39,049 nt of DNA, taken from assembly GCA_021806545.1 (NCBI GenBank), contig JAJZXI010000007.1, forward strand, positions 1-39,049, read 5' to 3'. Shown piece by piece: positions 32,667 through 39,049 of the stretch (positions within the stretch are counted from its first letter, which is position 1; every line of letters begins with the position of its first letter). The notes beneath the pieces were generated by a model. That model saw only the letters and a list, made by a program, of their open reading frames with translations. It did no database searches and was not told the DNA's origin. This stretch comes from Actinomycetes bacterium (GTDB lineage Bacteria; Actinomycetota; Acidimicrobiia; Acidimicrobiales; Acidimicrobiaceae). The position numbers and the translations under genes were made by a program.

Positions 32667-32880
32667 ACTGATCTGCTATTCCTAAAAACATAGCCACAAC
32701 CGTGCACAGTCTCTAATTGCATTGATATCTTTCCGCTTACCAGAAGCGGCGTCAATGTCGTTTCCCGTCTTCGGGCGACCCGCTAGCACCTGTCCGCACC
32801 AACTGCCGCAACCCTCTCTAGACTGTAGCCGAGAATATGAACCCGTACCGATTGAAAACGGCGGCCATGGAGGCTCGCCG

Positions 32881-33774
32881 ATGATGGCGCAGTCAAAACC
32901 GGTCCGAGAGCGCGAGGTTGTGATCGTTGCAAACCTTGGTTTGGGTGACAAATTCGTTGACCATGCTCAGCTGTATCAACGTGGCTTGGGCGCGACCTTT
33001 GAACGCGTACGTTTGGTGAGTACTGAGGATGTTGTCAGTCTGATTGAACGCCGCGACCGGAGCCATCAATTGGTAGTTTTTCTCGACAAAGACATTGCGT
33101 TGGCCGAACAGCTCGAGTTGCAAGGGGCGACCGTGGTCAATAGCTCATCGGCGATCGCGATCTGTGATGACAAGCGCCGAACGTATACGCATCTGGATGC
33201 CGCGGGAGTCCGAATTCCGAGAACGCAGATACTTCCAGCTCTTTATCCTAAACAGAAGGTCACCGCTGACCTGGTACTCTCCGTGATCGAGGAACTGTCG
33301 TTGCCACTTGTCATCAAGGAGGCCAAGGGGTCTTTTGGGGCGCAAGTGTACCTGGCCAGTACTCCAGAAGATGTCTTCGCTATTGTCGACACTCTTGCCG
33401 ATCGACACCTTCTCGCTCAGGAGTTCGTGGCGAGTTCACGAGGCCGTGACCTACGGTTACAGGTTGTCAATGGCGTCTGTGTTGCGGCGATTAGTCGACA
33501 ACATCCTGATGATTTCCGGGCAAACCTGTCCGCCGGAGGGGTGGGTTACCCATACCAGCCTTCACGCCAGGAGTGTGACCTCGCGGTGGCAAGCGCGGCG
33601 GCCGTCGGCGGATTCAACGTGGGTGTAGATCTGCTCTTGGACGAAGAGGGACTCGGCACGATTGTATGTGAGGTGAACTCTAATGCCCATATCTGGCGAC
33701 TCTCCGCAATCTCTGGCGTAGATGTCGCAGCGCGCGTAGGGCAGGCACTTGGCCAGCGATGGCTACCCGCGTAG
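32881..33774 (+). CDS. RimK-like ATP-grasp ligase, protein 1 of a pair
   Basis: A 297-residue ATP-grasp protein. A Rossmann-like N-terminal domain (about 1-95) is followed by INSSSAIAICDDKRRTYTHLDAAGVRIPRT-type sequence and the glycine-rich ATP loop IKEAKGSFGAQVYL (Lys146). Then come QEFVASSRGRDLRLQVV and the metal site VDLLLDEEG...VCEVNSNAH (Asp250, Glu264, Asn266), as in RimK, LysX and related carboxylate-amine ligases. The ATG at 32881 has GGAGG 8 nt upstream; the longer frame upstream is not protein-like. It overlaps the second ATP-grasp gene by 16 nt. Such enzymes join a carboxylate, via acyl-phosphate, to an amine or amino acid. Substrate unknown. Confidence 0.82.
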   Translation: MMAQSKPVREREVVIVANLGLGDKFVDHAQLYQRGLGATFERVRLVSTEDVVSLIERRDRSHQLVVFLDKDIALAEQLELQGATVVNSSSAIAICDDKRRTYTHLDAAGVRIPRTQILPALYPKQKVTADLVLSVIEELSLPLVIKEAKGSFGAQVYLASTPEDVFAIVDTLADRHLLAQEFVASSRGRDLRLQVVNGVCVAAISRQHPDDFRANLSAGGVGYPYQPSRQECDLAVASAAAVGGFNVGVDLLLDEEGLGTIVCEVNSNAHIWRLSAISGVDVAARVGQALGQRWLPA

Positions 33775-34538
33775 CAGTCTTTTACGACGCTGCACAGTTA
33801 CCAGGAAATGAGTTCTTCCTGAATTCACTCGTTGCCGCTGGGTGGACGCTAGGAGCGGAAGTGGTACCCGTGGTCGGCTCCGATGCCCTGCGTTCCCTAG
33901 ATGTTGGACACATCGATGTGGTGATTGTGCGGTCGCGTTCCGTGCGTGAGCGCCTCTGGTTGCAAGATCGTGTTTCGCGGGTCATCAATAGCCCCCTGCT
34001 TGCGTTGGTAGGCAACGACAAGCTTGCACAGTATCTCTGGTGTCGCGATCACGAGCTTGAGACACCAGCAATTTGTGTCGCTGGCCTAACGCCCTCAGTT
34101 TGGGTTCGGAAGCCTCGTTTTGGTCATGGCGGTCGTGGAGTCCACCTCGGAACGGGTAGTCGTTGGCTGTGCACGCCGTCAGTGTTCGTGACCCAACCTT
34201 ATCTTCCGTGGGCCAAGCACAATCGCCGTCACTACGTAGTGGGCAGGGAGGTCGTGGTGACGGTTGAGAGGTCTGCGGACGGGGATTTCCGCTCGAATCT
34301 TGCGATGGGTGCCAAGATCAGACTCACGCAGCCAACGAGCAGTGAGTACCGCTTTGTCCGCACGATCATCAGCCTGCTTGGGTCTGGATACTATGGCATC
34401 GACGTCAGCACTGGCCCGGAAGGCCCCGTGTTGATGGAGATTGAGGACGTCGTCGGATCAAGGGCGCTCTACGCGCTTGGCCATCACGACCATGCGCTTC
34501 GAGTCATGCGATGGGTATGCGGACTAGACGGTTCCTGA
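33759..34538 (+). CDS. ATP-grasp ligase-like protein 2 of a pair
   Basis: A 259-residue, more divergent ATP-grasp protein. NSPLLALVGNDKLAQYLWCRDHELETP matches the pre-ATP segment, WVRKPRFGHGGRGVHLG the ATP loop (Lys118, Gly-rich 122-127) and GYYGIDVSTGPEGPVLMEIEDVVGSRAL the metal region (Asp215, Glu227). The Asn of the usual E-x-N metal motif is Glu229. The overlap with protein 1 and matched length suggest the two act together, in sequence on one substrate or as a heteromer. Its 3' end overlaps the convergent AhpD-like gene by 15 nt. Family fairly sure; function unknown. Confidence 0.75.
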   Translation: MATRVAVFYDAAQLPGNEFFLNSLVAAGWTLGAEVVPVVGSDALRSLDVGHIDVVIVRSRSVRERLWLQDRVSRVINSPLLALVGNDKLAQYLWCRDHELETPAICVAGLTPSVWVRKPRFGHGGRGVHLGTGSRWLCTPSVFVTQPYLPWAKHNRRHYVVGREVVVTVERSADGDFRSNLAMGAKIRLTQPTSSEYRFVRTIISLLGSGYYGIDVSTGPEGPVLMEIEDVVGSRALYALGHHDHALRVMRWVCGLDGS

Positions 34539-34931
34539 AGCGTCTTGCCCGGTCAGAGGAGTGTCCGTCGCTTGATAGTCAACGATAAACTCATCGTACG
34601 CCTCGAGAGCTCGCGGTCCATAGACCGTACCAGGACCTCCAGTGAGCAGGATCGCTACCCCGAGTGCCTCGGCAACAGCCGCACGACTCACTCCTGCGCG
34701 CGCGGCGCTTCGCGCGTGCGAAGCGATGCACCCGTCGCACTTTAAGGCTACCGCTACCGCGATGGCGATGAGCTCCTTGGTGCCCGTGCTAAGTTCCGCG
34801 TCCGCCATCGCCGCGTGGTGAAGCGCGCCATAGGACTTGAGGACATCGGGTATTAACGCGCGTAGATCCTTCGCAGGCTGGCGAAGATCTTCTTGAACCT
34901 GATGCCATGGATGATGTTGATCGTCGGTCAT
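34524..34931 (-). CDS. AhpD/carboxymuconolactone-decarboxylase-like protein
   Basis: A 135-residue CMD-family protein. The redox motif CDGCIASHARSAARAG (Cys-x-x-Cys with His three residues on), preceded by KELIAIAVAVALK with the conserved Glu, is the AhpD-type peroxidase/thiol site, not the lyase site. Members reduce peroxides or act as thiol-disulfide partners. An ATP-grasp gene converges on it from the left, with a 15-nt 3' overlap. It is in line with the upstream DUF1707 gene (9 nt gap), so probably co-transcribed with it. Confidence 0.85.
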   Translation of the reverse strand: MTDDQHHPWHQVQEDLRQPAKDLRALIPDVLKSYGALHHAAMADAELSTGTKELIAIAVAVALKCDGCIASHARSAARAGVSRAAVAEALGVAILLTGGPGTVYGPRALEAYDEFIVDYQATDTPLTGQDASGTV

Positions 34932-34940
34932 GGGTCCAGG

Positions 34941-35372
34941 TTAGACGGTGTGGTTGCTCTTAGTGAGATTTCGTTTTATTGGGCGGTAACGAAGCCATTG
35001 GAGCGCATAGCCGACATTGACGATCACAAGGATTGCGATCCAGACGACAAGAACGGGCGCGATCCATCCCGCGAAGAAGCTCAAGGCTGTCAGGGCTACA
35101 AGAGGAACCAAGCCAAAGGTGTCGACACGGCGAATTCTGCGATCCCAGCGTGGGCCAATAAAAGGCGTCTTCACCTTCTCGAAGGTGGCTTCGTAGATCT
35201 GGGACACGCGGCGAGCCTTGGCAAGGCGCATGAGGCGCACCTCGTACTCATCGAAATCAAGGCTGCCCGACCTGAAGCGATCCAACAAGAGAGCACGGGC
35301 CCGCTCGCGATCCTCTGCGGTCGCGAGCAGTTCACTGTCTTTGTCTGAGGTGCCGTCCCGGTCCATATTCAT
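34941..35372 (-). CDS. DUF1707 (SHOCT-like) small membrane protein
   Basis: A 143-residue protein. Residues about 15-70 match the DUF1707 pattern common in actinobacteria (ATAEDRERARALLLDRFRSGSLDFDEYEVRLMRLAKARR), a short helical, SHOCT-like module. Two membrane helices follow (about 88-122). The function of these proteins is unknown; the module may aid oligomer formation at the membrane. The start is ATG 35372 or the in-frame ATG two codons later; the ribosome site is weak. A 16-bp palindrome lies directly upstream. Confidence 0.78.
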   Translation of the reverse strand: MNMDRDGTSDKDSELLATAEDRERARALLLDRFRSGSLDFDEYEVRLMRLAKARRVSQIYEATFEKVKTPFIGPRWDRRIRRVDTFGLVPLVALTALSFFAGWIAPVLVVWIAILVIVNVGYALQWLRYRPIKRNLTKSNHTV

Positions 35373-35382
35373 TCCACCACTC

Positions 35383-35398
35383 AGGTAATCATTTACCT
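35383..35398 (-). promoter_or_regulatory. Palindromic operator candidate before the DUF1707 gene
   Basis: AGGTAATCATTTACCT: 6-bp inverted arms with a 4-nt centre. A minus-strand -10-like box TACAAT (35410-35405) lies just upstream, so the palindrome would cover the transcription start, where a repressor binds. No -35 box is convincing. Confidence 0.4.
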
Positions 35399-35444
35399 AT
35401 CCCTATTGTACTCGTTTGGTGTTCGCAATGCGATACTGGTGTCG

Positions 35445-36545
35445 TCAGACGATACCCAGGAGACCAGCGAGTCGGCGACGGTGTAGTGGTCCGTTCCCAA
35501 AGAGGATCTGGTCTGCCTTGGCTCGCTTGAAATAGAGGTGGGCATCATGCTCCCAGGTAAACCCGATTCCACCGTGCACCTGTATCGAAGCAGCAGCCAC
35601 CCGAAAAAAGGCATCGCCACAGACAGACTTTGCCGTAGATGCTGCGATGGCGCGATCGTCGGTATGGTCATCCATCGTGAACGCGGCGTACAGCGCTGTT
35701 GATTTTGCGGACTCTACATCGACAAGCATGTCGGCGAGTCGATGTTTGACAGCTTGGAACCCCCCGATAGGGCGACCAAATTGGTGACGATCCTTGGCGT
35801 AGCTCACCGACATCTCGAGAACCCTTTCGGCCCCGCCAACCATGTCCTGGGCTATCGAGGCGCTCGCAAAGGAGCCAAAGCTCTCATGAGCACGACGTAG
35901 CTCGGGGACGTTGAGAACGATCGTGGCTTTGGCCGTGGTGAGCTCGACGTGGGCCATTGGCCTCGTCAGGTCCAGCGTGGTCTCGTGGGTAATACGAACA
36001 CCTGGCGTATTGGTGGGCAGGAGCACGAGAACCGGCCCTGTTTCGCTCGTGAGCGTTACGAGGAGGTGAGTTGCCTGTGTCCCATCGAGGACGAATCGGC
36101 TTTCGGCGCTGGCACCTGACGGAGTCCAGGTCCCACAGGGTAGCAGCGGATCTTCAACGGAGCCGCCCATGAGACCGAGGACAACCGTGCCATTAGCGAT
36201 ACCTTCCAATGTTGTAGCGATGGCAGGTTCCTTCTGATCACCTTGGGTGAGGAGCTCAACACCAAGAACCGAGGTGACCAAGAATGGCAGAGGCGCAACG
36301 GCCCGGCCAACCTCATGGAGGATGCACGCTGCCTCGACGAAGCCGAGACCAAGGCCTCCCGCGGACTCTGGGACCATGAGCCCTGCAATACCGAGTTCGA
36401 CCGCCATCGCACGCCAGACATCCACCGCAATGGGAGCATCGGTCTCCATCGTTTTCCGGACCATGTTGGTCGGCAGCCGTTGCGAGAGAAACCGACGGGT
36501 CGTTGTCTTGAGCTCTTCTTGCTCCGGCGTCAGTGCGAAGTTCAT
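35445..36545 (-). CDS. Acyl-CoA dehydrogenase family protein lacking the usual catalytic glutamate
   Basis: A 366-residue acyl-CoA dehydrogenase fold: N-terminal helical domain, middle beta domain and C-terminal helical domain with SYAKDRHQFGRPIGGFQAVKHRLADM and VHGGIGFTWEHDAHLYFKRA. At the place of the catalytic base (Y-E-G-T in medium-chain enzymes) it reads LFGNGPLHR, so that glutamate is missing. In M. tuberculosis, steroid-degrading FadE pairs contain one such subunit together with an active one. No partner gene is adjacent here. The ATG at 36545 has AGGAAGGA upstream; a longer frame exists but lacks a site. It is divergent from a glyoxalase II-like gene. Substrate unknown. Confidence 0.87.
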   Translation of the reverse strand: MNFALTPEQEELKTTTRRFLSQRLPTNMVRKTMETDAPIAVDVWRAMAVELGIAGLMVPESAGGLGLGFVEAACILHEVGRAVAPLPFLVTSVLGVELLTQGDQKEPAIATTLEGIANGTVVLGLMGGSVEDPLLPCGTWTPSGASAESRFVLDGTQATHLLVTLTSETGPVLVLLPTNTPGVRITHETTLDLTRPMAHVELTTAKATIVLNVPELRRAHESFGSFASASIAQDMVGGAERVLEMSVSYAKDRHQFGRPIGGFQAVKHRLADMLVDVESAKSTALYAAFTMDDHTDDRAIAASTAKSVCGDAFFRVAAASIQVHGGIGFTWEHDAHLYFKRAKADQILFGNGPLHRRRLAGLLGIV

Positions 36546-36662
36546 CGTTGTCCTTCCTCTCGTGGCATGCCTTGAGGGCTGACCCTGTGGTGGCCTCACC
36601 AGACAGCACGCCGACAGTGACTAGCCTACTGGTACAACGGATCCAAGTGAGGACAGGAGCTG

Positions 36663-37268
36663 ATGCAAACGACACACATGTTTCAAGAACTCTTGGTTGA
36701 ACAGTTCGTTGTCGGACCCCTCAACAATAATCTCTACGTGCTCTCAACAGAGGATCATACAGACGCTTTGCTCATTGACGCCACGGGCGATGATCCCGAG
36801 CTGTTACGCCGACTTGTCGAACGAGGCGTCACGCATGCCTTGATTACGCATGGACATCATGACCACGTCGGTGGTGTCGCTGAACTTCGTCGTCGGGGGG
36901 TGCAGGTGTTGGTGAGCGAGGGAGACGCTCCTTTGCTCGCTGGTTATGACGCGACCGTCGTTGACAAAGAGGTCATCCGCATCGGTGACATCTTTGTTCA
37001 AGTGCTGGTGACGCCGGGACATACCCCTGGATCGATCTGTATCGCGGTAGAGGGGCATCACGTGCTGTTCACCGGGGATACGCTTTTCCCAGGTGGACCC
37101 GGAGCCACCAGCTTCCCGGGGGGTGATTTCCCAGCGATTGTGCGCTCCCTGGAGCGTCTATTTGGCATGTTCGATGACGGCACCGTAGTATTTCCTGGAC
37201 ATGGAGCCGCCACGACCATCGGTGCTGAGGCGGGGAATCTGGATGATTGGGTGGCTCGGGGCTGGTGA
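36663..37268 (+). CDS. Glyoxalase II-like metallo-beta-lactamase-fold hydrolase
   Basis: A 201-residue hydrolase with the complete two-metal site: THGHHDHVGG (H-x-H-x-D-H), TPGHTPGSICIA, LFTGDTLFPGG and VFPGHGAATT. It fits the compact glyoxalase II/YcbL-like group that hydrolyses thioesters such as S-lactoyl-thiols or related compounds. The start ATG follows AGGAG closely; an in-frame ATG lies at 36678. Unlike the metallo-beta-lactamase-fold protein at 16757-17719, its metal ligands are canonical. It is monocistronic by appearance, with a gene desert downstream. Confidence 0.88.
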   Translation: MQTTHMFQELLVEQFVVGPLNNNLYVLSTEDHTDALLIDATGDDPELLRRLVERGVTHALITHGHHDHVGGVAELRRRGVQVLVSEGDAPLLAGYDATVVDKEVIRIGDIFVQVLVTPGHTPGSICIAVEGHHVLFTGDTLFPGGPGATSFPGGDFPAIVRSLERLFGMFDDGTVVFPGHGAATTIGAEAGNLDDWVARGW

Positions 37269-38698
37269 CCAAGGGCGCCGACAGACCCATTCCACGCAAC
37301 GGCTAAGGTTAGACACCTATCGGCCTGGATCGCTCCGTGCCAGCCAGATCTTGGTCGTCCCTACCCATCACCCCCACCCGCCACTGCTCACGCCAGAAAC
37401 CCATAGGGACGTGGGTCAAAGGACGCCTGCCGAGAATCACCAACAATGCCCAAGCCCCCAAACGCACCAAGGCCCACCTGACCGGGTTCAGGCGCATCAC
37501 TTGCCCAACGAACTTCGATCGCACTACCCAACACAAACACCAGGTCGAGATCACGCTCATGTTGTAGCGAGCTCTTGGACGACTCGAGTGCCAAGCGTCG
37601 ATGTGAAGCCCCGCTACCACGACCTCGTCGCTGACAGATCACAAGGACCTACCGGCGAGGTCGTTGGCTTGGACACCGGGGTTACCCACTGTGCACTGAT
37701 GTCGGCTGTGCACTGATGTCGACCGGTTGGCTCCTCGAGCGCTGAGAACCACACGGCCAAGGACCAAAGACCGAGCCCGCCAAGTCCACACCGAGAGTCC
37801 AACCCAGCCCAGGACTGAATCCAAGACCAACGACCCAAGTGCTACCTGATGATCCGAGAGGATCACAAGGGCATGAGCCCCGCCCTCACGCACCCCGGTA
37901 CCACCCTTGTCAGCCCGTCTGGTCCCAAGAGGTCGAGCCCACACACGGCTTGACCAACTCTAAAGTGACCGTCTGCCACGATCTACCCCGCAGCTACGAG
38001 GCTTTGTTGTGCACCATGTCGCTACCTGGACCGTGTAGCCAAGAGCACAACTTGGCGCCTCCACATCGCCGACATCACGTGCCCAGCCCGGTGAGGTTAG
38101 ACACCCAAGCGAGGCGGTGTGCGTGGGCCAGGTCGTCGCGAGAACATGCCTTTGGCAATGGCTGAAACGTCGCGATGTCCAAGATGATCAACCATGTCTT
38201 GCTGCTGTATGGAGTGGCGATAGACTGTCCGCCAGTACTACGTGCTCGGTGAAGCCAGGAGTCATACAAGGGGGTAGCTGCGGTTGTTAGTGCAATGTGC
38301 GCCAGCAAGGCACCGTGACGTCGCGCGCGTGGGCAGCGCCCAAAGACGGCCATCCTCAAACGGCGTCCAGATGGTATCGTGTTGGTAGTCCGCCACTACC
38401 GACACGCAACGTCGGTCAGCGCATTTTCGAGCAGTCAAGCACCTACTCGTAGGCGTTGTTCTGGGTACGCACTTGCGGATCAGGAGAGTCTTCAGAGCCA
38501 AGCGATCCTCTGTCACAAGGCGAGCAGTAGTACCGACGACGCAGCCAGGATCGTCGTTGCCCGAGGGCTTGCGCCCCAAGGGTGTGGAGCCACATTGCAG
38601 GTGAAAGTCGGCACGTTCGAACACACCGACCCGATGCGGCGTCGGGTGACCAGATCCGCATGAGCGGTCGAGGAGGCTCCGCTTTCGAGACGGAGAGG
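37269..38698. other. Gene desert with decayed insertion-sequence traces
   Basis: About 1.4 kb with no intact gene. Frames are short, mutually contradictory and Pro/His/Arg-rich. A 12-bp direct repeat AGGTTAGACACC occurs at 37306-37317 and again at 38094-38105, bracketing an 800-bp block that contains a TnpB-like fragment. On the minus strand near 38430-38330 the frame reading CVSVVADYQHDTIW faintly recalls an ISL3-type transposase. The left and right boundaries are otherwise unclear. Confidence 0.4.
37639..37716 (+). pseudogene. Fragment resembling the catalytic start of an IS605-type TnpB
   Basis: The frame reads GEVVGLDTGVTHCALMS before a stop. This fits the first RuvC strand of TnpB proteins (G-x-x-V-G-x-D-x-G-x-x-x-x-A-x-x-S, with the catalytic Asp). 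Sequence on both sides is frameshifted and unrecognisable, so at most this is a remnant. The match is short and could be chance. Confidence 0.3.
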
Positions 38699-39049
38699 AT
38701 GTCGAGGATCAATCGGGCGGTGCGTCGACTTATTGTCGTGGTGGGGATCGTGCCGTTGATGACGATCACGATGCTTGCGCCTCGGGTGGACCCTGGTAGA
38801 GGTGTATCGAGCCCCGGGGTCGTGCCCACTGGCACCCAACTCACCGCAAGCGTGAACCCTGCGCCGGCGGGCTACTACCTCGCCGGTCAAGACGGTGCGA
38901 CCTATGCGTTTGGTGCTCCTACCTACGGCTCTACCTACACGTACGGCCTCACTGGCCTGACCGGTTCGCATCCACTCAACGCCCCGATCGTCGGCATGGC
39001 GGCGGCCCCCAATGGGGGAGGCTATTGGCTCGTAGCCGCCGATGGCGGG
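38699..39049 (+). CDS. Secreted repeat protein of the GYWLVAADGG type (partial, cut by window end)
   Basis: The first 117 codons of a longer gene that runs off the window. An N-terminal signal/anchor (RRLIVVVGIVPLMTITMLAP) is followed by a linker and the start of tandem units: GYYLAGQDGATYAFGAPTYGS, then PIVGMAAAPNGGGYWLVAADGG. This roughly 40-residue beta-propeller-like repeat is very common in cell-surface proteins of Acidimicrobiia. GGAG lies 3 nt before the ATG at 38699; an in-frame ATG at 38660 would add 13 residues but has no ribosome site. The function is unknown; cell-surface or adhesion roles are usually supposed. No stop codon is seen because the window ends. Confidence 0.82.
   Translation, partial: MSRINRAVRRLIVVVGIVPLMTITMLAPRVDPGRGVSSPGVVPTGTQLTASVNPAPAGYYLAGQDGATYAFGAPTYGSTYTYGLTGLTGSHPLNAPIVGMAAAPNGGGYWLVAADGG

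Noticed and set aside
38330..38624. ISL3-type transposase remnant on the minus strand
   Set aside because: One short motif-like stretch, no frame continuity and no inverted-repeat ends seen.

Overview
The window looks like chromosome from a moderately high-GC, acidophile-type actinobacterium, most likely class Acidimicrobiia (Ferrimicrobium/Acidimicrobium/Acidithrix relatives). The clues are the secreted GYWLVAADGG-type repeat protein at the right edge (a family very common in that class), an Rpf-type muralytic enzyme, a DUF1707 protein, GTG/TTG/CTG starts and leaderless-style promoters. The assignment is inference; no rRNA or other taxonomic marker gene is present.

Layout. (1) 450-7770, minus strand: a tightly coupled six-gene operon for a membrane-bound, group 4 [NiFe]-hydrogenase-related complex (HyfC, E, F, G, I and B types). 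Its large subunit has lost all four nickel-binding cysteines, so it is an Ehr-type, non-hydrogenase complex resembling the Mycobacterium tuberculosis Rv0082-Rv0087 set. A clear promoter precedes it. (2) 8016-10294: an Rpf-like secreted lysozyme-fold protein, two copies of a 37-bp repeat, and a crotonase. (3) 10490-13568: two overlapping MutS-like ATPase genes without mismatch-recognition domains. (4) 14324-14650: a single-domain rhodanese behind a CsoR/CstR-like operator, followed by intergenic DNA with a strong hairpin and a possible IS605-type end. (5) 15180-20427: an aromatic catabolic cluster centred on homogentisate: flavin monooxygenase, metallo-beta-lactamase-fold protein and homogentisate dioxygenase on the minus strand, with fumarylacetoacetase divergent.

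(6) 20472-27393, plus strand: a seven-gene cobalamin operon (cobO, cobB/cbiA, cobM/cbiF, cbiD, cobL/cbiET, a cbiG-cobJ fusion and a small ferredoxin) with overlapping stops and starts. CbiD and CbiG point to the early-cobalt (anaerobic) route. cobB appears to start at a CTG codon and the ferredoxin at TTG. (7) 28207-31742, minus strand: an OmpR-type response regulator, a sensor kinase and a membrane-anchored phosphodiester glycosidase in one operon. (8) 31842-34538: a serine-less alpha/beta-hydrolase-like protein divergent from a pair of overlapping ATP-grasp ligase genes. (9) 34524-37268: an AhpD-like protein, a DUF1707 membrane protein, an acyl-CoA dehydrogenase lacking the usual catalytic glutamate, and a glyoxalase II-like hydrolase. 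(10) 37269-38698: gene-poor DNA with decayed insertion-sequence traces. (11) 38699-39049: the start of the secreted repeat protein, cut by the window end.

The least described units are the Ehr-type complex, the MutS-like pair and the ATP-grasp pair.
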